DNA from: Sphagnum magellanicum
Lineage: Eukaryota > Streptophyta > Sphagnopsida > Sphagnales > Sphagnaceae
Direction of reading: 5' to 3'
Length of the DNA: 64,000 nucleotides
Assembly: GCA_021904315.1 (NCBI GenBank)
Contig: CM038913.1
Span: 6,695,958 to 6,759,957 of the forward strand
Below, piece after piece: positions 12,691 through 25,639 of the stretch; position 1 is the stretch's first letter, and each line of letters opens with the position of its first letter. Below the pieces are notes generated by a model. It saw only the letters and a list, made by a program, of their open reading frames with translations, did no database searches and was not told the DNA's origin. Both the position numbers and the translations under genes were made by a program.

Positions 12691-15600
12691 TAAATTCTTA
12701 AATCAAATGAAGGTTGAAGATATGAAAAATATTTATGTATTTATTCTTGTATTACCCATAAAGGTTTTTCCATTTACAAATCATGTATATGAATTGTTTT
12801 TTCCAACTAATGGTAATTGACATGTTATTTAATTTTTTAAAAAACATTTTTCATTTGAAATGAATGGCTATGGTTGTAATGCCCTTGGAAACAAATTAAA
12901 GAAAAAATATTGAGGAAAAATGTCAAGCACTCAAATGTTGATATTTCATGTGTGTAATTGATGTTTCAAATTCATTTATGGATATTTAAGATGTTGCATT
13001 CTTCAAGGAAGGTGTAGCCTTATGAAAAACATTTTTTGTTGTCAATTCGAGTGGCACATCACTAATTGCCACCATTACAATTGAAGAGCATTTGGGGAGG
13101 GGTGTTATTGTGATGGCTCTAGAAACATATTAAGGAGGAAATATGGAAGAAATGTCAACAACCAAAATCTCATACCTCCATGTGTGTAGTTGATGTTCCA
13201 CATTCTTGAATGTGTCATCCTAACTAAAAAATTGATATCATGTACATCTCAATGTTAATCACCTTAATGCTAGTGTTCCCATTTTCATTATTATAACTTG
13301 TGATTTGAGCAATCAATAGTTCAACCAAATGAATAAAAGAGAGTTGTTGCAAGGTCTTTTTCAAGACCTAAAAAAAAATCTTGAAAGATTATCAAGTTGT
13401 CGAAAACATTGCATGAAGTTGATGATGAAGTACAACAATGTTGTAAGCAAATGCATGATTTGGTGACAACATTATATATAGTTTCATATAACCCTTGCAA
13501 GCACCGACATGCATTGCACAAGTGTTCACACAATGAACAAACCCAAATTTTCCTCACGATGGAAACCAAAACATGTGACTGCTCCAATAAACCATATGTT
13601 GGAAGAGGGATTTTCTCCATGTCTAAAATTAAGATTTGAAATGAGAGTTGGGGGTTTTGTAGAATTAGTGAAAGCCATACATACCACTAACTAAACTATT
13701 AGCTCATCTCTCATGAAGTTTTAAACACAATGTCTGAACACAAAAGTAGAAAGTTGAGCTTTTAAAATTCATCAAAATGTTGTTGTTGTTGTGAAAACTT
13801 CTCTTTAGAATTCCAGTATATATCCACACTTGTAGAAGTTGTAAATAACAAGCTTCAATCAAAAGCACTAATGATATATTTTAATATTTATTTTGGGATT
13901 GTGATCAAAAGGTTTTGTGCAAATTTAATTCCAAACCCATGATGCTTGAACCTATGAATTGTAGTAGAATTTTGTGGGTGTTCAATGATCCATGGTGCAC
14001 AATAACTAGTCTACCTTCAACAACAAGTTGACATTTCAATTGCTAGAATTGGGGAAAATTGCCAATAAACAAGTACTGCCAAATTTTTATATTTGACTTT
14101 CAATGTGTGACCAAAGACATAAAAAGTCAATTCAACATATATTTGTGTAATAATATCTGGTTTGCTTTTAGAAAATTATCATATAGACATGTGAACAAAT
14201 ATTTGTTACCAATTTGACCCTAAACCTTCTTATATCAATGCGATTAATTTTGCAATACCTTGATTTATATATATTAAATCATATATAAAGGTAAAAATAC
14301 ATTTGTGACTAATTTGTGCCCAATTTGATGTATTTGTCCCTAAACCCTTCTATATTCAATGTGACCAATTTTGAACTTCTTTCATATATATATAGGAAAT
14401 TATATTGTAAAGTGAACATCATTTTCAAAATATGAATCTCATTATATATTTCCAATCAATCAATTTTTTAAAAAATATTCTTATGTTTCATGGTCAATGG
14501 AATTATCACATTATGATGCATGTATTGCATTTATATTTCATAACTTTGTTCAAATAACCTTCTACCATCAATGTGACTAATTTTGCAATACCTTCATTTA
14601 CTTGATATAATATGTACATTGCATGATATATTAGCCATGGACTAAATATGTAAAAAAAATTAAAATTGTTTGATGGGTAATGAAATTATCACAATGAAAG
14701 GTATTGCAATTACCTTTCAAAACTTTGTTCAAAATGTCACAAAATTATTGATCATATATGGCATTATTTGATATGTTATAAATTAAATTTCAATTTAAGT
14801 ATATTAATATTCAATTAAATATCATTGATAAAATATACAATGTCAATAACTTATCTTTTGGAATCTCTTTAATTCTCATTAAAAATGAAGTTCATAAAAA
14901 AATTTCACTATACATAACCATGGGTATATATATATATATATAATTTAATCAATTTTATCCTATTTTAAATAAATATGAAAATATTATATGTATTAAAATG
15001 AATTAACAATATAATTCATAATATTATTAATTATATATATGTATTATTCAATGTGTTATAAACAACAATATATTTAGACCAATATTTATATGCCAATATT
15101 ATACATCATAAAAAATATATTTACATAAGGATTTGTGTTATATATTTGTAAAATATAAAATATTAACAATCTATTATATAATTATCATAGGCGAAAAATT
15201 ATTTATTATATTTCAAAAAAATCAAAAAAAAAATCATACATAAGATTTATATATGGAATAGAACATTTTTAAAAAAATGTGAACCATTATTAAAAAATGG
15301 AAAACATGTGCTTTGATTAATTTTTTAAACATGCATTAAAATTTTATTAAATTTACGACTTTTTTTTTATAAAAAATGAGTTTACAACTTTAAGAAGGAA
15401 AAAAATAAATATGTACATCATTAAAGAAATTTTAGAATGAACTTTTAATTTTTTTGATTTCAAAAAATTCATAATTCTAACATTAAATAGTAAATTTTAC
15501 ATTAAACCCTAAACCCATGTACCATTAATGTGACCAATGTTGCATTACATTCACTTTATGTATGTTAAATCATATTGTAAGGTGAAGAAATATTTTGAAA

Positions 15601-15894
15601 TCATGAATTCCATGATATATTGGGGGAGGGGATCAAATATTTTTTAAATATTTTTATGTTTCATGATTAATGAATTATCACAATACAATGCAAGTATTGC
15701 ATTTTAACTCTTTAACTCTATCCAATTAAACCCCTTCTACCATCAATGTGACCAACTTTGCAATACTTTCATTTACTTGATTCAATATGTAGGACATGAT
15801 ATATTGAACATGGAATAAATATTTTATTATTATTAAAAAAAAATTTCCATAGTTTATGATATTCTCACAATATGATGTGAATATTGCTTTCCTT

Positions 15895-16650
15895 TTAAGT
15901 TTTAGTATGGCTATGCAATACCCTTACAAGTTTCAAAAGGTATGTTATAGAGCCCCAAGGATTTATGAGATATCCTACAAGGGGTATTGCATGTGCATTA
16001 AGTATTCCTAAGCATGAACAATGTCCCTTTGATAGTCTAGACCAAAATAATTTAGCCCGTGGTCTTTATTGCATACCCGAAACAACTTGGTATTGATTTT
16101 TTTGTAGGTTTTGGTAATGTTATATAATACCCCTCCAAGTTTCAAAAGATATGTTATGGAGCCCAATGTATTTTTGGGATACCCTATGAAAGGTACTTCA
16201 TGTGTATTGAATAGTTTTGGGCATGAACAATACTCCTCCAATAGTGTAGACGAAAATAAATCAACCCATGGTGTTTAATTACAAAATACCCTAATGAGGG
16301 TATTGGTTTATTTGTAGGTTTTGGTAAGGCTATGTAATACCCCTCCATGTTTCAAAAGATATGTTATGGAGCCCAATGTATTTATGGGATACCTTGAAAG
16401 GGGTATTTCATGTTCATTGAGTCCTCTTGGGCATGAACAATATACCCTTTTGATAGCTTGGACCAAAATAATTCAACCCATGCTATTTACAAAGTACCCC
16501 AATGAGGGCATTACGTTCTTTCTAGGTTTTGTTAGGGCTATTTACAATACCTCTCCAAGTATCAAAATATATGATATGGAGCCCAAACTATTTTTAGGAT
16601 ACCCAGAGAGGGGTATTACATGTTCATTGAATATTTTGCTTTATGAACTT
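15895..16650 (-). repeat. Inverted array of about 205-bp subrepeats (right end of the fold-back structure)
   Basis: Three to four units, the reverse complement of the array at 9716-10345, begin near 15895, 16105, 16315 and 16525. Each contains the GACCAAAATAATT and CCCATGG boxes and CAATACCC motifs. Confidence 0.75.
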
Positions 16651-16689
16651 GAGTACAATATGCATTAAATGTGTTTAAATTGAACTGGA

Positions 16690-19600
16690 GCTTGGTATTG
16701 CTTTGATTATCCACTTGATTTATAATACCCCCATCGTGGAAAACACTTTTTGAGCAAAACTTGTAATACCCTTATATAGGGGTGTCAAATACTTTAATCA
16801 TGTCCTTATTTATTTGATTGAATGAACAAGACCAAGCTCCATGCAATATTTTCATTTTATTGTTTTTTCATCGTTGTTGACTTTTGGAAGTCTACTCAAG
16901 TGGCCACCAAGTAGGTAGGTGTAGCGTTGTGGGTGAGGTTGGGTAGGTACCTACTTAAAGTGTTGATAGGTAGGAAGGTGGAAAGGTGGGTAGGTAGATA
17001 AATAAATTGGGGGGGGGGTGGTAGGTGGGTGGGGATTAGAGTAGCACATTTTGAATTTATAGGTGAGGAGGTAGATGGGAAGAATCTACTTTTAATTTAA
17101 ATATATAGGTGAATAGGTGGGTGGGTGCGAAAAGTTTCAAAAGCAAAAACCAGGGGGAAAAAAGAACTAATTAAGATTAGGAAAAAAACAACATGGGAAG
17201 GGGGTGAGGAGAAAATAAAGTTGTAAGAAAAAATTGAGATTAGTGTTGAGAAATACCAAAGAATAAAAAGTCAACCTGGGATGGTGCATTGGTAGAAAAA
17301 AGAAACCTATTAGTGGTGATCCATCCACATTGGTGCACTCGTGGGTGCTAGTTCATTCTGGTCCATAACTTTGGGTTTGTTGAACGAGATAGTATTGTTG
17401 TGAGCATCAAATATATGTATTGTTCCTTCACCCGCACACATTATATTATATGATGACATAATTGTTGCAAAAACCCTTTTTTTTGTTTTAAAAAACAAAA
17501 AAAACTTCTTTTACTTGACAACTAAGCATTGGCATCTAAACTCCACAAATAAAAACGTGCGCAAATGTACATTGCTTGCTCTATGCTTGTCATAGGATAG
17601 ATTTCATTAGGTCATCAGGACTTACCTTCAATCTATTCATTTATACAGAAGTACTCAACACAAAAGAAAAAGAAAGCAACCACTTGACTAGGATTAGGGA
17701 CTAAAACCCCATTTCATTTTGATAGGGTTAAAGAAAATACTTATTGTTTTAATTTATTCTTTCTAGTAGTTGGAAGATCCCTAAGGTTTTGCTGCAAAAC
17801 CACATTACATATATTGTATAAGATTACGCTTGGACTTCGATGCAACCAAAAGACTAGGGAGAAGAGAAAAATTTTCAAAAACTAACCTTCAATAGTGCCC
17901 CCACCACAGATAGTAAACATTTAATGCACAAATTTTCCACAAGGGTTGTATTAGCAACATTTTATCAGATGTGTGATATGCTCTGGATTGAAGAATCTTC
18001 AAAATTGTGAACCTTTAGAAATTTCCCACATGACTATATTAGCAGGATGGCACCACATGCCATAATAGGATTAGGTTATGTGATTCAAAATGTTGGGAAT
18101 TATGGTGGTGATGTAGACAAGTTAGTCTGTAACACAAATCACATTTTTTATTGTTGGGTCAAAGCAAATTCTGCACTTAGTGCACACAATCTATGATCCA
18201 TATGCTTCTTGAACTTGGAGTTTTAACTTTCAGCACACACATCTTTCGTTTAATAATAAGGAAATGTGTTGAATGCAAGTAGGATATTTTTATTAGGCCA
18301 ATCAGTTGAGGCTCATCTTACTGCTTGTTCCTTGATAATGCAAAGCCAAAAAATAATTCTTTGATGACCCTATAAATATTGTCTAGAGGAGCTCATAATT
18401 GAAAGGTTATTTAGCTATTTCTAGAGGGCCAGCAAATCACATCCTACTTGTAAATTATGGAGTTCAAACTTTAAGCTAACATTTTATCCTCAAATGTTCT
18501 TGCTCTCAATGCTCTCTGTTTTCCTTTTCTCTATTTTTTATTTTTAAATTTTTTTAGGTTTTTCAAATGTTGCATTTTTCCATTTCTTTCTTCCTATTTT
18601 TTCTTTGTTCTTCTCTTTCCATTCTAAGTTTATTTGAGCTAGCCAGCATCATGGATGAGGTTTCCCATCACTATTGGTCTTGTGACAGAAACTCAGTATA
18701 GTGGTCAATGCTTGATATTAGCTTACACTTGTATTCTCTCACTTGTGTCTAGGTTTACTTGAATTGTAAGTGTTGAGAAATTTTCAATACTCACAAAACT
18801 TGGTGTCTTAGACAATCCTGAGGTGGTGAACGAATTCACTTATTAAGGGAAATGGATCTTTTACAAAGCAGCAAGTTCAACATGACTACAAGAAATATTT
18901 GAGAATAGAGGTTGCCCTTTGCAATTTGTGCCACATGCCATGAGTTATTTAGTTGCAGGGCTCATGACCATTTTGCAAGAGATTATAAGTTCCAAACCCA
19001 TTTGGGACATTCTAGTGCCCTTGTTTTGGGTGAAACATCATCTTAACAATCCAAACCTCGTGACCTATGGAAGAACTTACAACCTGGTAAAACTTGACCA
19101 CCCCTAAAATGATTTTCTTATGTCCAAAGTCTGAATTGTTAACCCCCTCTGTACATCTGCCACCTAATTCTATGATCAAAAATACTTTCTCAAAATCTAA
19201 CTCTGGATAAACAATGTTGAACTTTTTGAATGTGTTTGTTATTAGTTGTTCTTAAATGACGCATTTTAGAATAAATGTAACAAATGCTTATAGTAACTTA
19301 TGCACAAATGTTAAATGTGCATGTTTTTCATGTCATTACGTCATGACCACATGGTCTTTCTAACATGCAATGGTAATCAGTTGGCGGTCCATTTCAAATA
19401 GGGAGTTTTTAGTTATGATTTTAGTCCCAACATGATGGTGTCAATGCTAATCATGAGGGGTTTGTGCCTAAATAGATACAATCTTGTCAAGCTTGGGGAA
19501 TATTTCCATCAACAAAGCCTTTCTTGGTCATTTTTCTTGAGGTACTTTTTGGCATTAGGACTCCATTTTGTAGGTGGCAGATTGTATGGGCTATTGAGGA

Positions 19601-20140
19601 TATGAATAGAGACCATCAAAAAGCCTTTATCAAATGAATGATTTATTTGGGCCAAAGGAAAGGTTGGAAATATCCAATAATGCAAGTTTTAAAATTCGCA
19701 TAAATTGTTATACTAAAATGCAAAAAATAGAACTATTTGAAATTTGTGTTGGGAAGGCATGTGTGATGATTATGAAATCATGGGCATGTGTGTTGCAACC
19801 CACCCACCCCCCCCCCCCCAAATTCCCATGCAATCATTGTTTGCCATTGCCATCACATATAAAAATTAAGTATGTGATAATAATAATAATAGGTTCTAGA
19901 AGTGATCATTAAAATGTGTTGCATGGAATGGAATGTCATGTTTGCTTACATCAACTACCAAAATATTCCACCCATACTCCAACATCTATTGTTCACATAG
20001 TTTGCATGGACTTCACACCATGTTTGATAAATCTATGCGTCTCACTACTTATCTAAATAAATAGGTATCCCAAAGTAATTCAAACAAAAAAGTGCAAAAA
20101 AAATAGAAAATAATGTATATCAAGTCATGCTACAAATGGT
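16690..20140. other. Gene-free stretch with GGTA-rich patch and homopolymer runs
   Basis: Positions 16908-17125 are rich in GTAGG, GGTGGG and related repeats, including a run of nine G near 17010. A C run lies near 19806-19819. Open frames at 18919-19107 and 19634-19912 are short and unrecognised. I see no supported gene. Confidence 0.45.
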
Positions 20141-20225
20141 ATCATCAACAATTCAGTAGTTATGGAGTTTGAACTTTGGTTCGAAGGAAAGGGCTAACCT
20201 TACTATTAGGCTAAGTTCAATTGCA
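20140..20225 (-). mobile_element. tRNA-derived SINE-like fragment downstream of the P450
   Basis: On the minus strand a box-A-like TTAGCCTAATAGTAAGG (20198-20214) is followed 23 bases later by a box-B-like GTTCAAACTC (20165-20174). This is the RNA polymerase III promoter order of tRNA-derived SINEs. It lies about 40 bases past the P450 stop on the same strand, so it may fall in the P450 3' UTR. The body and tail of the element were not resolved. Confidence 0.45.
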
Positions 20226-20264
20226 ATCAAGTGAAACTAATCTTGTGGCCCAACAACTATAAAT

Positions 20265-22366
20265 TTAAATTAATGCATCAAGTTTTTTAGATGCATACAA
20301 GTGTAGGGGAAGCCTAGCACTAGCCACAACTTGCAATGGAATCTTTTTTGGAATTGAGACACCAAATATCTCACCCATATCAATATCTTGAGGATTCTGT
20401 CCTTTTGGTAATGTCCATGTGAAGCTATGAAGAAGCTTGGCCAGTTCAATTTGCACCATCAAAAGACCATAATTCAAACCTGGACATATACGCCGTCCAG
20501 AGCCAAATGGTAACAATCGGAAATCTATCCCTTTTACATCAATCAGATTTTCAACAAATCTTTCAGGACTGAAATCAAATGGATTTTCATAAGCAGATGG
20601 ATGTCGATGAACGGCCCATACATTCACAAAAATGGGACTTTTGGAAGGTATGTGGTAACCTCCTATTTCACAAGCTTCTCTATTTTCATGTGGCATCAGT
20701 AGGGGAGCTGGAGGATGAAGTCGAAATGTTTCTTTCACTATAGCTTGTAGGTATTTCAATTGAGGAATGTCATTTTCATCTACAACCCGTTCTTGGCCAA
20801 CCACATCATCCAATTCATCTTGAACTTTTTTTAATACATTTGAATGCCTTATGAGCTCCACAAGGGCCCACTCCACTGTGGTGGCAATTGTGTCAGTCCC
20901 TGCAACGAAAATTTCCTACACACAATTGTGGCACAATTAACCAATGAACATCATTAGTGGGTTGTTGAATTCAAGCAAAAAAAACTTGTTATGCATGCAA
21001 TATTACCTAGTCTTACTACAAAAAAATTGTGCAAAGATAATAGTGATGTGTTCATTAATGAAGTTCACAAAACAAATTGTTGAAATCATTGGACACAACC
21101 ATTAACCAAATTCAAAACCAATAATTTGGGAAATCTATAGATGAGTTATAAGAACATAGAACAACTTACAATGGCAACTCCCTTGATTGTGCGGTCATCA
21201 AGCTTGTCATTAACACCATCTACACCAGGATGAGAAAGCATGACATCTAGAAAGTCTTTTGATTCATTTGCCTTCTTTTTTTCTTTCAGATGTTCTTGTA
21301 TAGTTTTGTTGAAAAATCGATCTATCCTCGAAAGTATTTGGTTGCATTCAAGTCGAATACCTTGGAGATCAAATGGCTTTAGGAATGGGACATAATCACT
21401 AATGTTGAAAACACCATTTATATTCATGATCTTCATAACAATATCCTTGAACTCTTGAGATTCCTCATCACTATGCATTGTGTTGAAATATCTTTTCTTG
21501 AAGAGTAAGCGTGAGATCACATTCATGGAGGTACTAGACAAGCTTGTTTGCATGTTCACTGGGTTTCCTTCCTGCAAATTGTTCAAACTCCTAATAAGAT
21601 TTTTGAAACTCCATGAATGCATTTGAATTCAATTAGTCTAGTGTCAAGCCCAAACTTGAAGATATTAGTTCCAAAAGAAGGATTGAAACTAAGACTTAAA
21701 GGTGATGCATCCAACTATTTCAATTGTAATGTTGATCAATTTGGATCCTCTTTCTAGGTTTGGTATCATATTCATGCAACACTTGAAATGTAGTGAAAAA
21801 AAACAAAAATTGAAATTGTGAAACAATACATTTACCTTACAATGTTCAAAGATCCCATGCATCAACCATGAAAACTCCTCATCTCGGACATTCTTAGAGT
21901 CTTCAAGCCTTTTGAGAGTCAAAAGCTCCAACGTGCTAAGCTTTCGCATGTGTCGCCAATGATCCCCATAAGGTGCCCATGCAATATCATGTTGTTCAAA
22001 CAGGATCTTACTTACAATTGTTTCAGGACGTGATGCACATATCAAGTCATGAACCTTGAGCACTTGTTTTGCCATCTCTGGTGAGGAGACTACAATTGTG
22101 CGAACAGATCCCAACTTCAGCTCCATGATGTCCCCATACTTCTTCGACAACTTGTAGAAAGCACGGTGGGGAAGCTTGCCAAGCATCAGAAGGTTTCCAA
22201 CCACTGGCCAGGGGAATGGACCCGGTATTCTCTTCAACTTTGTGTGCTGGTGGAAAAAATGCTTGAAAAGATGAAGAAAAATCAAAACAGCTATTGTGGC
22301 AGCAACTATCTTCAATTGAGCCGGCTGTATCATCAGCTGAGCCCATCTCACAACAATGTTCTCCAT
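20265..22366 (-). CDS. Cytochrome P450 monooxygenase (CYP71-clan, A-type)
   Basis: Microsomal haem-thiolate monooxygenase. Exons are 22366-21836, 21571-21170 and 20915-20265, with GT-AG introns of 264 and 254 bp in phase 0, giving 527 aa. I start at the first in-frame ATG (MENIVV). An N-terminal membrane anchor lies at residues 17-38 and is followed by the proline-rich hinge RIPGPFPWPVVGN. The I-helix oxygen-binding motif AGTDT is at residues 316-320, ExxR (ETFR) at 373-376, PERF at 428-431 and the haem loop FGSGRRICPG at 448-457 with Cys455 as ligand. All catalytic landmarks are intact. The second intron falls just before EIFVAGTDT, the position conserved in A-type plant P450s; the first is extra. 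Members act in specialised metabolism such as phenylpropanoids or terpenoids. The substrate cannot be read from sequence. Confidence 0.93.
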
Positions 22367-22510
22367 AGCATGCACAGAATGTTTCTCGCACTGTGATTTC
22401 TTATGAGATCCAGGAATGAAAGGTGTCAGTGAATCTTCACTCTCCCTTGTTCTCCAGAAGAAGATGGATCAGGCCAAATGGCAGACAAGGAAAAAAAGAA
22501 GCATGCAGTG

Positions 22511-22522
22511 CTTTTTTTATAT
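22511..22522 (-). promoter_or_regulatory. Candidate TATA box of the P450 gene
   Basis: The minus strand reads ATATAAAAAAAG here, about 145 bases upstream of the chosen ATG. Transcription from about 30 bases downstream would give a 5' leader of roughly 115 nt. This is a motif match only. Confidence 0.45.
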
Positions 22523-22618
22523 TGCCTGCAATAAGGAGCCTCTGCTTGGAAGCTCCCACTTCCAGCATTGACAACTTCTATGGGCGTCCTGGGCCTGGGT
22601 TGCATCCACTTGAATAGG

Positions 22619-24375
22619 TAGCAGTGTTTTTTTTGGGAGCGAATTTTCGGTTGTTTTTGACAAAAAAAATCTGGAAAATTTTGGAGAAATGTGTTTTTCT
22701 AGGATAATTTTGACCAATTTAGTTATTTCCGGGAGAAATTTTGCTAAAATTTTGACATCACAAATATGAATTTTAAAAATGCTGACAGGTAGTTTCCTGC
22801 TACTTTTTTTTCCTATACTGTTACAAATATTTCTCTTTTAGCCATAACTCACTTTTTGATGCATTGACTTAAAAATCTGACTTACTCTTTCATATTTGCA
22901 GAGGTACCTTAATTGGGTTTTTTTTCAGGTGGTGAATTTTCACACCCTGTGAAGTTCTTAGTATATTAAAATCATTTATTTTTTGAAAACATGAAAAAAT
23001 AAAGATTTTGAGAGTTTCTGACTTTTAAAAGATTTTTTGGAAAAAAAGAAAAAGAAAAGCTGATTTCGACCTAGGTAGTAGGGAGTCACCAATACAAAAG
23101 GATGTGTGAGAATCCTTATCCTTATTGTGAAAGTGGCTCCATCTTGTATAAGTATGGATTACTTAGCACGCTTCTAATAATAATACTTATCACACTTCTA
23201 TTAATCATGAGGGGGTGTGCCTATAGAAACGTCTTAGGAAACACATGGAGAACTTCAGAAACATCTTGACAACTTGAGGGGGAACATAGTGTGAACACAT
23301 TGGGAACAAACACCACCCCCCCCAAACACGAAAGGAAAAAACTAAGCCCCCTTGAGCCTTCTCATTGGGTACATGAAATTTCTATATCCAAAATGTTTTG
23401 TCATCATTTTCAACCTGTACTAATATCCCCATTACTAACTGTGGGTAGTTATTTATTATGCAGATTGCCCATTCATGAGAGTTATGAGACTAGGGACATA
23501 GGTAATGTGAGTCATATTAATTAGTTCACGGGTGCACTCACACCTCCCTTTTTTTTCTCGAACTGATTGGCCCATCACAAGTTTTTCGGGAATATTGTGC
23601 ATTTTGCAATAGAAGCATCACTTCAGACCTGAGTTGCAAAATAGAAGCAAATATGATCTGCCATGGCCCACCTTTTTAGTTTGTATACACAAGAGTTGAA
23701 CTTTGGGCAAACCATATGGGATAAATCTGAGGTGGTATTAGGAAAGTCTTAGGGAACAACATGGGAATCTCATGGGAACATGATAGGAACACATTGGGAA
23801 TAAGGAACAAACAAGGACCAGATTAGCATACAATATACTTGATACCAAACCAAAACTTGATATCAAACTGTGGGACCATAGTATGCATGATTGGCATTAT
23901 TCACTCAACATAAAAGAAAATTGACCCAAAAAAGCTTGTACTACACCATAGCTGGCAGATCCAGATTACAAGGTCACATACTGAGCACTGGTGAGGACGC
24001 TCTCATGTTTTTTCTTGCGCAGGAGCACCATAGTCACGTTTCACAGATGACTATGTAAGTAGCAGCGTTTTTTCTACTGGCGAATTTTCGCAAAAATTCG
24101 ACCTGAAAAATGTGATTTCGACCATTTCAAAGGATTTTTCATGGAAAAAGTGGTCCGAATTCGCCAAATTTCGAAAAGAAAAAATATTCAAATTGCCAGA
24201 TTTCTACAATAAGTTCCAGTATGTACCGAAGAATATAGAAGGATCCTGATTTTTTTCTACTTACATATCTGGCATGTAGCCAGAATTGGCTAAATTAGTT
24301 TCTGGATGGTGGCCACCTTGGCTACATCACAAAATCCTTAAAAAAAAACCCTAGTAGGTAGGTAGTAAAAACAGC
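22619..24375. repeat. MITE-like repeat region with GCGAATTTTCG boxes
   Basis: Two similar starts in the same orientation, at 22619 and 24058, read GTAGCAG(T/C)GTTTTTT followed by GCGAATTTTCG. The stretch 24058-24375 ends in GTAGTAAAAACAGC, roughly the inverse of its start, so it may be a MITE of about 315 bp. A weaker relative of the GCGAATTTT box occurs near 34365. The interval between the two starts contains the GGGAAC-type repeat at 23210-23460. No gene is supported. Confidence 0.35.
23210..23470 (+). repeat. Dispersed repeat, copy 1
   Basis: This stretch matches 57890-58110 in order: a GGGAACA-rich start, a C-rich run, then CATGAAATTTCTAT, CATCATTTTCAACCTG-like and CCCCATTA-AACTG segments. 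The two copies are diverged but colinear. The open frame at 23291-23524 is a by-product. Related GGGAAC sequence also lies near 23750-23810. Confidence 0.6.
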
Positions 24376-24697
24376 CATTACCTATGTATAAACCATCTAA
24401 TTATCTGGTAATTACCTATTTTCCTACCTGTCTACCTATATATGAGACCTATTTCGTAAATAAATGGTTACCAACATGAAACCAAATATTAACTCTGCAA
24501 CTGAGTTATAAGGGGCATCCAGTGGATGGTGTGCTGGTCACTGTGGCCCCAGACTACCACATACCCTAGTACCTTGGCCAATTCAACACTAATTATATAT
24601 ATTTTTAAATGTTGAAAATTTCAAAAATTATTTCTTTCAAATCAAGAAATATTTTGAAGGAAAATAGTGAATATTTAGGAATATTACACTTGTTGAA

Positions 24698-25038
24698 ATG
24701 TGTTTTTCTTAATTAATTAATTATTCAATGAACACGTGTTGAAATGATCAAGGTACGTTTGTAGTCATATGTTAAACATTTGATTCCTAACGCCATAAAA
24801 GGGAAGATCAATGTGTTTTTTTTAATTAATTAATTATTCAATGAACATGTGTTGAAATGATCAAGGTACGTTTGTAATCATATGTTAAACATTTGATTCC
24901 TAACGCCATAAAAGGGAAGATCAATGTGTTTTTTTTAATTAATTAATTATTCAATGAACATGTGTTGAAATGATCAAGGTACGTTTGTAGTTATATGTTA
25001 AACAACATTTGATTCCTAACACCATAAAAGGGAAGATC
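24698..25038 (+). repeat. Three tandem copies of a 113-bp unit
   Basis: Units begin at about 24698, 24811 and 24923. Each runs from ATGTGTTTTT through TTAATTAATTAATTATTCA, ATGATCAAGGTACGT and GCCATAAAAGGGAAGATCA. They differ at only a few bases, so the duplication is recent. Confidence 0.9.
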
Positions 25039-25039
25039 A

Positions 25040-25585
25040 CATGCGGCTGTCATATGTGACCTGGTATTAGCATGTGTTGTTTCTTTTGTAGGAGCACCGC
25101 CCTAGCCTACCATATGGCCAAGCAAACAAGCTCAACTAGTAGCCCTTGGACTTTTGCATTTTTTTCCAAAAGAAAAACCTTTTTACAATTCGCACTAGAA
25201 CTTTAATTTTATTTTTTTCCGTTGCCGCAGTGTGAAAATTTGCCCCACAGAAATACAGGTAGGGAGTGTTTGGCCTCCTCTTTGTGGGGGCCCTAATTCA
25301 GCCCCCCAAAACACCATTTTCCCCTAACTTTGCCAAAATCAAGAAATTCAAATGGAAAGTGCCATAACAACAGAGAAGTAAAAAAAATTGTAACTAGACA
25401 ATTTTTTTGTGTACATCATATCCAATTCCTAAGGCACGGGTCACTCCAAAATCATTCCAAGTCTATAACAACCAAAAAGAACAAATTGAATACATCAATT
25501 GTGACAAACACAACATCAAACTTGAAAGAAAAAAACTTGAAAGATGCAAGCAACAAGAAATAAAATTTATCTATCTAAAGCCTAT
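25040..25585. other. Gene-free stretch upstream of the hAT relic
   Basis: The two overlapping open frames at 25330-25619 are Lys/Asn-rich and not protein-like. I see no gene or regulatory site I can support. Confidence 0.4.
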
Positions 25586-25639
25586 TATTGCCATTCTCCA
25601 AGTCCAAAAGTCCAAGTGATGCAATTACATCCTCATTTT

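Larger units (their letters stand above)
9700..16680. mobile_element. Large fold-back structure with long inverted arms
   Basis: The left arm, about 9715-11540, recurs in reverse complement at about 14730-16650. Matching pairs include 9770-9800 with 16440-16470, 10560-10870 with 15355-15650, and 11100-11200 with 15040-15130. The sums of paired coordinates are constant near 26240. A further inverted copy of 11040-11660 lies at 12070-12690, around an axis near 11865, so two palindromes are nested. The outer ends are made of subrepeats of about 205 bp. No transposase could be recognised inside. This is the organisation of a fold-back or long-TIR, non-autonomous DNA element. Exact ends and a target duplication were not found. 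Confidence 0.65.

Noticed and set aside
16008..16668. Open frames of 77 and 115 codons
   Set aside because: They lie inside the subrepeat array, and similar by-product frames occur in the inverted left array.
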